Source: Clostridiales bacterium (GTDB lineage Bacteria; Bacillota; Clostridia; Christensenellales; Pumilibacteraceae). Taken from it: DNA of 58,417 nucleotides. Below are positions 39,903 to 47,973 of this stretch, one piece after another. Under the pieces are notes generated by a model that saw nothing but the letters and a program-made list of their open reading frames with translations, searched no databases and was not told the DNA's origin. The stretch lies in the NCBI GenBank assembly GCA_029070965.1, contig JAIEBI010000034.1:1-58417 (forward strand). Direction: 5' to 3'. A program made the translations under genes and the position numbers. Each line of letters starts with the position of its first letter. The stretch's first letter is position 1.

Positions 39903-40442
39903 TTACTCTCCTTGTGCGGGCGGTGCCACCGTCGTTTGCTCGACTGTCGGCACGGGTTGAGCGGCGGGATTTTTGGTGCGGAATGCGCACACCGTAACTA
40001 CGATAAAATACGCACAGGAAATTAAGCATGATACAAGCACCTCAATCAAATCAGTAAAGAACGCAGTCGCCAGCGAATAACAAGTGCTTACGTCATCCGT
40101 CAATTTGAGTACTATTGAGCGCAAGTCGAAAATAAATCCGAGACACATCTCCACCAGCACAAGACTGAGTATCGCGGAAATAAGTCCGAATGCTTTTTTG
40201 GATTTTGAAAAGAATGTAAAGAAATAACACACCACTGTGGGGATACCGATGCAAATTACCGCTATCGACGAATTCTTTACGTACAAAAGAACCTTTTCCA
40301 CACTTTCGGCTGTTTCGGAAATCTCAACGGGGTCTTCAGCCAATATCGCGCCGAAAAACAACGATACGAGCGCGGCAACAATTACAAAAGCCGCAATACC
40401 GAGTACAACGGACATGATTGTTTGTACCGTCTTTTTATCCAT
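39903..40442 (-). CDS. Four-helix membrane protein of unknown function
   Basis: The 179-aa protein has four hydrophobic helices (about residues 8-33, 57-77, 83-107 and 130-155) and a Pro/Thr/Val-rich tail (NPAAQPVPTVEQTTVAPP). It is not recognised. The second of two adjacent ATG codons is used (40442) because AGGAG then lies at six bases; the first would start three bases earlier. It is the first gene of a pair with the lipoprotein at 39383-39898 and has its own promoter. The role is unknown. Confidence 0.7.
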   Translation of the reverse strand: MDKKTVQTIMSVVLGIAAFVIVAALVSLFFGAILAEDPVEISETAESVEKVLLYVKNSSIAVICIGIPTVVCYFFTFFSKSKKAFGLISAILSLVLVEMCLGFIFDLRSIVLKLTDDVSTCYSLATAFFTDLIEVLVSCLISCAYFIVVTVCAFRTKNPAAQPVPTVEQTTVAPPAQGE

Positions 40443-40471
40443 CATCCTCTCCTTTTGATATATTTTATAGA

Positions 40472-40500
40472 ATTGTACAATACAGTTGCATACTTGTCAA
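40472..40500 (-). promoter_or_regulatory. Sigma-A promoter of the membrane-protein/lipoprotein pair
   Basis: TTGACA (40500-40495), a 17-bp spacer and TACAAT (40477-40472) on the minus strand, about 30 bases before the ATG. Confidence 0.85.
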
Positions 40501-40586
40501 GTAATATAGATTAAAGCAACATTAGATTTTCATTAGAATATCATTAATTGTAAATGCGCTTTCGATACACATATTACAACAATATC

Positions 40587-40619
40587 ACAAATCTTGCAAT
40601 ACGAAAAATTAAGATTTGT
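40587..40619 (-). terminator. Possible AT-rich terminator of the FAD-protein gene
   Basis: ACAAATCTT/AAGATTTGT is a 9-bp perfect inverted repeat with a 15-base loop at the stop codon of the FAD-protein gene. It is AT-rich and lacks a clean T run. Confidence 0.35.
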
Positions 40620-41983
40620 TACGCTATTTGCGAAAGAATATGCCGCGCAACATGTACGCCGCTTGCGGACGCATGCGAAAGCGAATGCGTCACGCCGCTG
40701 CCGTCGCCTATTATATACAGTCCTTTGTGGCTGACCTCGAGGTTTTCGTCCGTTTCCACTTCCATATTGTAGAACTTTACCTCGACGCCGTACAAAAGCG
40801 TTTCGTCGTTTGCCGTGCCGTTTGCAACTTTGTCGAGCGCGTAAATCATTTCTATTATTCCGTCGAGAATGCGCTTAGGCAAAATTAGGCTCAAATCTCC
40901 GGGGGTTGCGCTAAGCGTGGGAACGACAAGATTTTCGTCTATACGCTTTTGCGTACTGCGACGACCTCTTACCATGTCGCCGAATTTTTGCACGATAACG
41001 CCACCGCCAAGCATATTGGAAAGCCGCGCAATGCTCTCACCGTAGCCATTGCTGTCCTTGAACGGCTCGGAAAAGTGCTTGGACACGAGCAATGCAAAGT
41101 TGGTGTTGTTGGTCTTGCGGCTTTCGTCCTCAAAGCTGTGCCCGTTTACCGTGATAATACCGTTTGTGTTTTCTGTGACGACAATGCCGCGCGGGTTCAT
41201 ACAGAACGTGCGCACTCTGTCCTCGTACTTTTCGGTCGTGTATACAATTTTGCTCTCGTAAAGCTCGTCGGTAATATGCTCGAACACCTCGGCGCTCAGC
41301 TCCACCCTTACACCGATATCGACGCGGTTGGAATGCGTGACAATGCCCAAGCTATTACACACCTTTTCCATCCACTTGCTGCCGCTCCTGCCCGCCGAAA
41401 CAATACAATACTTGCACGAATAGGTTTTGTCCGCAATGACTTCAAAGCCGTCCGCCGTCTTTTTTATATCGCCGACGTGAGTGTTAAAAAAGAAATCCAC
41501 CTTGTCTTTAAGCTCGGCGTAAAGATTTGAAAGCACGGTGTAATTTATGTCCGTACCCAAATGGCGCACTTTGGCGTCCAAAAGATGCAGTTTATTTTGT
41601 GTGCAAATTTTATGGAAATTCGACCCCGCCGTGGAATACAGCTTGGTAGCCGCGCCGCCGTACATGGCGTTAATACTATCCACGTACTCCATCAGCTCCA
41701 ATGCGGTTTTCTTTCCGACATGCTCGTAAAGGCTGCCACCGAAATCGTTGGTAATGTTGTATTTGCCGTCGGAAAACGCGCCCGCACCGCCGAAGCCGGA
41801 CATGATAGAGCACGTTTTGCAATTTATACACGACTTAATCTTGTCGCCGTCAATCGGGCATTTGCGTTTGGAAAGCTCGTTGCCCTCTTCGAACACCGCT
41901 ACGCGCAGTCCGCTGTTGCGCAGCTCGTAGGCGGAAAATATCCCACCCGGGCCGGCGCCGATAATAATAACGTCGTAATTCAT
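40619..41983 (-). CDS. COG2509-type FAD-dependent dehydrogenase
   Basis: The 454-aa protein starts with the dinucleotide-binding motif DVIIIGAGPGGIFSAYEL (about residues 4-21). CPIDGDKIKSCINCKTCSIMSGFGGAGAFSDGK (about 42-74) is the cysteine-rich, glycine-rich signature of the COG2509 family, and the C-terminal part GLYIIGDGSGVTHSLSHASASGVHVARHIL closes the FAD site. It oxidises or reduces an unknown substrate in the cytoplasm. AGAGGA lies seven bases before the ATG and a consensus promoter precedes it. It is divergent from the DHH phosphoesterase operon. Confidence 0.9.
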   Translation of the reverse strand: MNYDVIIIGAGPGGIFSAYELRNSGLRVAVFEEGNELSKRKCPIDGDKIKSCINCKTCSIMSGFGGAGAFSDGKYNITNDFGGSLYEHVGKKTALELMEYVDSINAMYGGAATKLYSTAGSNFHKICTQNKLHLLDAKVRHLGTDINYTVLSNLYAELKDKVDFFFNTHVGDIKKTADGFEVIADKTYSCKYCIVSAGRSGSKWMEKVCNSLGIVTHSNRVDIGVRVELSAEVFEHITDELYESKIVYTTEKYEDRVRTFCMNPRGIVVTENTNGIITVNGHSFEDESRKTNNTNFALLVSKHFSEPFKDSNGYGESIARLSNMLGGGVIVQKFGDMVRGRRSTQKRIDENLVVPTLSATPGDLSLILPKRILDGIIEMIYALDKVANGTANDETLLYGVEVKFYNMEVETDENLEVSHKGLYIIGDGSGVTHSLSHASASGVHVARHILSQIA

Positions 41984-42025
41984 ACTATCCTCTTATATCT
42001 TATCGCTCAACATTGTTGCACAATA

Positions 42026-42054
42026 ATTGTAATATAAAACGCACCGATTGTCAA
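42026..42054 (-). promoter_or_regulatory. Sigma-A promoter of the FAD-protein gene
   Basis: TTGACA (42054-42049), a 17-bp spacer and TACAAT (42031-42026) on the minus strand. It stands back to back with the promoter at 42074-42102. Confidence 0.87.
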
Positions 42055-42073
42055 GCCAAAAACAAATTGGGTA

Positions 42074-42102
42074 TTGACAAATATATGGCATTATGATAAA
42101 AT
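42074..42102 (+). promoter_or_regulatory. Sigma-A promoter of the DHH-DHH-surE operon
   Basis: TTGACA (42074-42079), a 17-bp spacer and TAAAAT (42097-42102) with an extended-10 TG. The 5' leader is about 32 bases. Confidence 0.88.
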
Positions 42103-42141
42103 ATTTTGTTACGGCAAACAGTGCCGCAAATAGGAGTAACC

Positions 42142-43071
42142 ATGTTCGAACAAGTATTGCAGTTGATAAAACAATATCCGAGAATAATCATTCACCGCCA
42201 TTCATACCCCGACGGCGACGCGATAGGCAGCCAGCTTGGGCTTGCGGCGCTTATAAAAGATAATTTTGCAGGCAAGGAAGTGTATGTGGTCGGCGACGAA
42301 GCCACACGCTTGCCGTTTATCGACGCGGTTATGGACGAAATCCCCGATGAATATTATAACAACGCCCTCGCTATCGTATTGGATTGCGGCGGCGCGCACA
42401 TGGTTTGCGACAAGCGGTACGCCACAGCCGCCGCGACCGTGCGCATAGATCACCACATTTTGTGCGACAAGGTAGCCGACGTGGAAGTGATTGACAGCAC
42501 GTTCGAAAGCGCATGCGGCATGGTCACCCTTATGGCAAAGGAGTGCGGCTGGAAGCTGTCGCTGCAATCGGCGACAATGCTGTATATGGGCATGGTCACC
42601 GATAGCGGACGGTTTGCATTCGATTCGGTATCGGCACGAACATTTGAGCTGGCGGCGTTTTTGATGTCGCAGCCGATAGACATGAACACTCTCAACTACA
42701 ACTTGAACGCCGAGGACTTTTCGGAAATATTGAACAAAGCGGACAATATGCACAAAATCAAATTCACTAAAAACAATGTTGCATACATATACACTCCGCG
42801 TGAGGATCTGCCCGCAAGCGACACCGTCATTGTTTCCACGGGACTTGTCGGACTTATGCGCGATATAAAAGGCGTACACGTTTGGGTCAACTTTACCGAA
42901 AGCGACGACGGCGTACATTGCGAGCTGCGTTCAAACCGCCCCAATATTAACCCCATAGCCGTCAAGTACGGCGGCGGAGGGCACAAAAAAGCAAGCGGCT
43001 GCATAGTCCCAGACAAGGCAACCGCAATGAGTTTGCTTGCCGATTTGGACGCACTTGTAACGACGGAGTAA
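42142..43071 (+). CDS. DHH-family phosphoesterase (NrnA-like), copy 1
   Basis: The 309-aa protein has the DHH-DHHA1 plan of NrnA nanoRNase/pAp phosphatase proteins: HRHSYPDGDAIGSQLGL (about residues 19-35), VLDCGGAH, the DHH motif RIDHHIL (about 109-115), MGMVTDSGRFAFD and the DHHA1 glycine motif YGGGGHKKASG near the C-terminus. NrnA removes short oligoribonucleotides and dephosphorylates 3'-phosphoadenosine 5'-phosphate in the cytoplasm. AGGAG lies five bases before the ATG at 42142; the longer frame from 42106 starts just after the -10 box, without a ribosome site. It is followed after seven bases by a paralog. Confidence 0.9.
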   Translation: MFEQVLQLIKQYPRIIIHRHSYPDGDAIGSQLGLAALIKDNFAGKEVYVVGDEATRLPFIDAVMDEIPDEYYNNALAIVLDCGGAHMVCDKRYATAAATVRIDHHILCDKVADVEVIDSTFESACGMVTLMAKECGWKLSLQSATMLYMGMVTDSGRFAFDSVSARTFELAAFLMSQPIDMNTLNYNLNAEDFSEILNKADNMHKIKFTKNNVAYIYTPREDLPASDTVIVSTGLVGLMRDIKGVHVWVNFTESDDGVHCELRSNRPNINPIAVKYGGGGHKKASGCIVPDKATAMSLLADLDALVTTE

Positions 43072-43078
43072 TTAAACA

Positions 43079-44077
43079 ATGAACGAAGAAATCAAAAGCA
43101 AAATACTGCAAAAGATAGAAAGCTACGACAAGATAATCGTATCGCGGCATATCCGCCCCGACGGCGACGCTATAGGTTCTACAAAGGGACTTGTCGCCAT
43201 ACTGCGCGCCACCTATCCGCAAAAACACATATATTTGTTAAACGACGATAACTCCGCTCACCTCGCCTTTTTGGGCGGCGACGACAGCGACAAAATCCCC
43301 GACGACCAAATAGACCAAGTGTACGACGGCGCGCTGCTGATAGTTATAGACACAGGCACGGCGGACCGCATATCCAACCGCAACTACAAAAAAGCGAAAG
43401 AGCTAATCAAGATAGACCACCATATAGACGACAAGCCGTACGGCGATTTGTGCTGGATCGAGGACTACCGCTCGTCCGCGTGCGAAATGATAGCCGACTT
43501 TTACTTTACGTTTAAGGACAGGCTGAAAATAACTAAGGAAGCTGCAACGTACATATACTGCGGAATGGTCACCGACAGCGGACGGTTCCGCCACGACGAC
43601 GTTACGGGCGAAACAATGCGACTGGCGGGCGCACTGCTCGATATCGGCATAGACACGCAAACGCTGTTTGCCAACCTGTACACCGACGACCTTGAAGCGT
43701 TCAGGCTGAAATCCTACGTATACGAACACTTGCAAATAACGCCCAGCGGCGTTGCGTACATATACATAGACAAGGCTACGCAGGACAGGCTTCACCTGAC
43801 GCTGGAACAAGCCAGCGAAGCCGTCGGCGAATTGAAATATATTCGCGGCAGCCTTATTTGGATAGCGTTTATAGACAACGCAGAAAAGAACAATATTCGC
43901 GTACGCTTGCGTTCGCGCTACTTGGGCATAAACGACCTTGCACTCAAATACCACGGCGGCGGACACAGTATGTCGGCGGGCGCAACGTGCTATACACCGG
44001 AAGAAATGCAGTCGCTCATTGACGATGCGGATAAGCTGCTCGGCGAATACAAAGCTACAAACGGAGATAAATTATGA
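43079..44077 (+). CDS. DHH-family phosphoesterase (NrnA-like), copy 2
   Basis: The 332-aa paralog of the preceding gene shares the motifs SRHIRPDGDAIGSTKGL, VIDTGTADR, KIDHHIDDKPYGD, CGMVTDSGRFRHDD and YHGGGHSMSAGATC, but is clearly diverged over its whole length. A tandem pair in one operon suggests that each has taken part of the substrate range (nano-RNA, pAp, or a cyclic-dinucleotide breakdown product). A GGAG precedes the ATG. The surE gene overlaps its stop (ATGA). Confidence 0.9.
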   Translation: MNEEIKSKILQKIESYDKIIVSRHIRPDGDAIGSTKGLVAILRATYPQKHIYLLNDDNSAHLAFLGGDDSDKIPDDQIDQVYDGALLIVIDTGTADRISNRNYKKAKELIKIDHHIDDKPYGDLCWIEDYRSSACEMIADFYFTFKDRLKITKEAATYIYCGMVTDSGRFRHDDVTGETMRLAGALLDIGIDTQTLFANLYTDDLEAFRLKSYVYEHLQITPSGVAYIYIDKATQDRLHLTLEQASEAVGELKYIRGSLIWIAFIDNAEKNNIRVRLRSRYLGINDLALKYHGGGHSMSAGATCYTPEEMQSLIDDADKLLGEYKATNGDKL

Positions 44078-44790
44078 AAATACTTGTTGTAAACGACGAC
44101 GGTATTTACGCGGAAGGAATAAAGCACCTTGTTGCTTGGGCAAAGACCAAAGGCGAGGTTTGCGTGTTTGCGCCCAAGGTACAACAAAGCGGAACGAGCC
44201 ATTCAATTGAAATACACAACAGCTACGAGGTCAAAAAGGTTGACGCCTTTGACAGCATAGAAGCGTACAGCGTGGACTCCACCCCTGCCGACTGCGTACG
44301 TGTTGCAATTTTAGGGATGAAGAAAAAGTTCGACCTTGTTCTATCGGGCATAAACCGCGGCTTTAATCTCGGCGCGGATATTCACTATTCGGGCACTGTT
44401 GGCGCATGCTTCGAGGCGTCTAACTGCGGCGTACGCAGTGTGGCGCTATCCTCCGACTACTCCTCGTTTGATAATGCAATCAAAAATCTTAATAGAATAT
44501 TCGCCGAAATAGAAAAACGCAAATTGCTTGAATTTACGCAAATACTGAACGTAAATGTACCGGCCGAGGGCGACGAAATACTTATAACAAAAGTCGGCGG
44601 AAAGGTATACAGCGACACGTTCGACTTCTTGCCCAACGATATGGTAATGCCTCGCCTTATCAGCCTTTACAAAGGCACAAGCGATTTGGAGCTGGATACC
44701 GACGGCACGTTTACCGGACACATCACAATCTCCCCGCTTCGCGTCGATTCCACCGATTACGCCGCGCACGAAAGGCTGATTAAAAATTGA
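44074..44790 (+). CDS. surE: 5'/3'-nucleotidase SurE
   Basis: The 238-aa protein starts KILVVNDDGIYAEGIKHLV (the metal-binding N-D-D-G of SurE) and continues with FAPKVQQSGTSHSI, STPADCVRVAI, VLSGINRGFNLGADIHYSGTVGACFEA and LRVDSTDYAAHERL. This is the complete SurE pattern of a divalent-metal nucleotidase acting on 5'- and 3'-nucleoside monophosphates. It overlaps the second DHH gene by four bases, so the three products are made together, which fits nucleotide salvage from RNA decay. Confidence 0.95.
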   Translation: MKILVVNDDGIYAEGIKHLVAWAKTKGEVCVFAPKVQQSGTSHSIEIHNSYEVKKVDAFDSIEAYSVDSTPADCVRVAILGMKKKFDLVLSGINRGFNLGADIHYSGTVGACFEASNCGVRSVALSSDYSSFDNAIKNLNRIFAEIEKRKLLEFTQILNVNVPAEGDEILITKVGGKVYSDTFDFLPNDMVMPRLISLYKGTSDLELDTDGTFTGHITISPLRVDSTDYAAHERLIKN

Positions 44791-44827
44791 AGCAGCAACA
44801 TGCTTCCGTCAAAATACACCGAAACAC

Positions 44828-44860
44828 AAAAGAGCCGCTGTCTTGAACAGCGACTCTTTT
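44828..44860. terminator. Bidirectional terminator between surE and the GH3 gene
   Basis: AAAAGAGCCGCTGT/ACAGCGACTCTTTT is a 14-bp stem (one mismatch) with a five-base loop and T runs on both strands. It lies 37 bases after surE and 20 bases after the GH3 stop. Confidence 0.88.
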
Positions 44861-44880
44861 CTTATTATTAACTTTATTAA

Positions 44881-47800
44881 CTACTCTTTATTTTGCTCGA
44901 CACGCTTCGATTTGACTGAGCGCACATGTTTTATAAGTAAAAACACCAAAACTGCTAAACCGATGCCCGCAAGCACGTCCCACACTATTACGATTATTTT
45001 GTAGTATGCAAATCCCTTCACGATTTTTACGCCGTGAACAAGCCCGTTCATTGCCGAAGAGTTGACCACAGTATACAAAATGTGATGGGCAGCCTCGCGC
45101 GCGTAAGCCTGACCTTCGGCGTCGCCTTCAAGCGAAAAACCGAATTTAAAGTTTCCCGGAATGTTATCGGCTTTAAGCTTTGCGTCGCCGCCTGCGGCAA
45201 TGCACTGATTCGTGTGCATATAAGACGCCACTTCGTAATCGGTAAGCACAAAGCCGTTAAAGCCCCATTCGTTTCTAAGCACACCCGTAATAAGGTTATA
45301 GTTTCCGCCCGCCCATGTCGCGCCTATCCTGTTGAACGACGACATTATAGCAAAAGTCGCAGGCAGTTCGGACGTTTTCATGGTGTACCCTTTTATATCG
45401 CCAGAAGCGTTTTTTTCGGGCTCGTTATACCTTACTGTGACCGTGTTATCCACCACCGTCATCTCAAACGGTTTTAGATATATCTCGCGAATAGCCTGCT
45501 CCTGCGCCCAAGTGACGATACCCATTTGGTCGCGGTGCGTTTCCTGATCGTTGAGCGCAAAATGCTTGACAAAGGCATACAAGCCCTTGTTCGCCGCGCC
45601 GTGAACCTCCGCTTTGCCGAGCACGCCGCTGAAATAGCTGTCCTCCGAATAGTACTCGAAGTTTCTGCCCGCAAACGGTGTACGGTGAATATTCATTCCA
45701 GGTCCGTACCAGCCCGCAGCGCCGCTGTAAAGTCCGTCCTCACCCATACCGTCGCCCATCTTTTCGGCAAGCTCTTCGTTCCATGTGCAAGCAAGCATAT
45801 ATTCGCTCGGCCACGTCATTGCTTTGAGTCCCTTGCCTATATCGGACGAACCATGGCCTTCTACGTCATTCAAGCCCGCAGGACCGTCCAAATCAATGGC
45901 CTTCGGTTTGTTGATAGACAGCATTTCGATCGTGTAATATCCGCTTTCGTCTATAAGCTCGGCAAGCTCGGACAAGGTTATTTGGTCGAGTAGTTTATCC
46001 CAAAGCGGATCGTCGTAGCTTAGCCCACGCAGGTCGACAAGATCTACACCGTTATCCGCGCCGAACTTGTATTTTGCGGTAACAGTCCCTTCCGCGGGAT
46101 TAAGCGACGAACGGGAATCGAGCGCAGCTTTAAGCTCCTTGCTTATGCTGTGCGACCACTGCTTGCCGCCTATCTCCGCGCCGCTCGCTTTATCCGACGC
46201 CGTGCCGTATCTGAGCCCGTCGTTATCCATAACGCTCCAATCGGAACGTGAAAGGTACGGGGTATCTGTAAGGCTCGCATTGTCGAAAAGATTGGTAATT
46301 GCGACGTTGTTTACGCCTACGGCGTAAGTGGTTTTGTCAAGCTCGTTTTGCGTGTACGTGCCGACAAACGCAGGGTTGCCCTCGCCTACCAGCTTTTCGG
46401 ACGTAACGTCCTGTGCGGCAAGAATACTATTGACCGCTTTGTGCGCGTCGCTCGCCGCGGTTATATAGTACGTACCCGCGTCGAGGATATACGTTTTTGC
46501 GCCATTGGCGTCATATGACGTAAAGTCCTTTAAGTCGAGCGTTATATGTACGTCCTCATGCCCGTTAGGCGCTATGAAATCGGTCTTTTTGAACCCAACA
46601 AGCGAAACCGACGATTTTTCCACACCATTAGCTATATCGTAGTCGGTGTACGGCGAACTAACGTAGATTTGCACGGTATCCTTGCCGCGGCGTGTTCCCG
46701 TGTTGGTAACGGTAAGCGAAACGTTTATCTTGCCGTTCGCCGCTACTCCTACGGTAAAGTTCGACCATTCAAAGGTCGTATACGACAGCCCGTACCCGAA
46801 CGGGTAAAGTACCGTAGAGGTGTAATCGTAATCGCCTGCTCCCGCACGTCCTTTAACGACGTCCTCGTAGCGCGTTTCGTAGTACTTGTACCCTACGTAA
46901 ATGCCCTCGGCATAATTGACGTAGTAATAATCGGTACCGTCGTATGCAAAGTCGCCCATGTTTTGCATTGCGGGCGAAGAAAAATTATCGTAGACAAAAG
47001 TATCTACCAAATGACCTGACGGCGATATCTCTTTGCCGTCCTTGTCAAGTCCGGTAAGCACATAGCCCAGACCGCGCGTACCAGTTCTGCCCGCCCCCGG
47101 GAAATTGACTACGGCTTTGATGTTTTTGTAGTTTTTTACCCAGCCGAGCTCGGGCGCATTGTTGCAGTTGACAAGCAATATAACGTTGTCGAACGTTTTG
47201 TTTAGATATTCGATAACTCCGAGCTCGGTTTCGTCGGGCTCCAAATAGTGGCTACCCGATTTACCCGAATAAGCGGCCATGTCGCGCGCAAGATCGCCGC
47301 CCTCGCCGCCCGTGCGCGAAAGCACGAACATAGCAACCGAATCGCCGAAAGAACTTACGACAGCGCTGTCGCTTTTTATCTCGCTTATAGGGCACTCGTT
47401 TATGCGCCAATCAAGATCGACGCCATAATTTATTACGCCCACGCCGCGCTTATACTTTGAGCCATTGCCGCTCTCGTAAAAGTTCCACAGCGTTTCGTTG
47501 ACTTTGAGCCCTGCGTCCTCCAAACCCTGTTTGAGCGTGAGCGTAAGCTCAAAGCTGCCCGAGCCCGAGCCCGAACCGCCGCTTACAAGATCGACCGAGG
47601 AATGGCTGAAAAGGCTGAGCATAGTACCCTTTGCGAGCGGCAACAGGCCGTCGTTTTCGAGCAATGTTACGCCCTCCTGCGCTATTTGAGCGACAAGGTT
47701 TTCCTCGTATTCGTACAGCTCACTCGCGCTTGCGAAATCGCTTTTAACGTAATTTACGTCCGCGCCCTTTTTATCGCCCTCCAAGCGGTCGGCGGCCTTG

Positions 47801-47958
47801 CCCACTGCTCGCGTCAGCTCGGCGTTATAGACGCCGAGCATGAGCACGTTGAGCAGTATTGTAATCAGCATAATGACCGCAATGCAAGCGGAAAGAATGA
47901 CTATCTTTACGCTGGGCGAAAACGGCTTTTTGCCTTTTTTTGCCTTGTTAGCAAACAT
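44881..47958 (-). CDS. Domain-permuted GH3 beta-glucosidase, anchored at both ends
   Basis: The 1025-aa protein has the two GH3 domains in reverse order. After an N-terminal signal anchor (about 17-43), residues 85-395 match the GH3 C-terminal domain (EGVTLLENDGLLPLA, VNFPGAGRTGTRGL, YPFGYGLSYTTFEW). A fibronectin-III-like domain follows (400-500), and then the TIM barrel (640-920: DLDGPAGLND, WPSEYMLACTWNEELAEKMG, KHFALNDQE, GFVLTDYE with nucleophile Asp907). A second hydrophobic helix lies near 985-1005, ending in a basic tail. Domain-inverted GH3 enzymes are known from rumen Ruminococcus and Butyrivibrio. It should act on beta-glucan oligosaccharides at the outer face of the membrane. It lies 15 bases after the lichenase gene. 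Confidence 0.92.
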   Translation of the reverse strand: MFANKAKKGKKPFSPSVKIVILSACIAVIMLITILLNVLMLGVYNAELTRAVGKAADRLEGDKKGADVNYVKSDFASASELYEYEENLVAQIAQEGVTLLENDGLLPLAKGTMLSLFSHSSVDLVSGGSGSGSGSFELTLTLKQGLEDAGLKVNETLWNFYESGNGSKYKRGVGVINYGVDLDWRINECPISEIKSDSAVVSSFGDSVAMFVLSRTGGEGGDLARDMAAYSGKSGSHYLEPDETELGVIEYLNKTFDNVILLVNCNNAPELGWVKNYKNIKAVVNFPGAGRTGTRGLGYVLTGLDKDGKEISPSGHLVDTFVYDNFSSPAMQNMGDFAYDGTDYYYVNYAEGIYVGYKYYETRYEDVVKGRAGAGDYDYTSTVLYPFGYGLSYTTFEWSNFTVGVAANGKINVSLTVTNTGTRRGKDTVQIYVSSPYTDYDIANGVEKSSVSLVGFKKTDFIAPNGHEDVHITLDLKDFTSYDANGAKTYILDAGTYYITAASDAHKAVNSILAAQDVTSEKLVGEGNPAFVGTYTQNELDKTTYAVGVNNVAITNLFDNASLTDTPYLSRSDWSVMDNDGLRYGTASDKASGAEIGGKQWSHSISKELKAALDSRSSLNPAEGTVTAKYKFGADNGVDLVDLRGLSYDDPLWDKLLDQITLSELAELIDESGYYTIEMLSINKPKAIDLDGPAGLNDVEGHGSSDIGKGLKAMTWPSEYMLACTWNEELAEKMGDGMGEDGLYSGAAGWYGPGMNIHRTPFAGRNFEYYSEDSYFSGVLGKAEVHGAANKGLYAFVKHFALNDQETHRDQMGIVTWAQEQAIREIYLKPFEMTVVDNTVTVRYNEPEKNASGDIKGYTMKTSELPATFAIMSSFNRIGATWAGGNYNLITGVLRNEWGFNGFVLTDYEVASYMHTNQCIAAGGDAKLKADNIPGNFKFGFSLEGDAEGQAYAREAAHHILYTVVNSSAMNGLVHGVKIVKGFAYYKIIVIVWDVLAGIGLAVLVFLLIKHVRSVKSKRVEQNKE

Positions 47959-47973
47959 ATTTACACCCGATTA

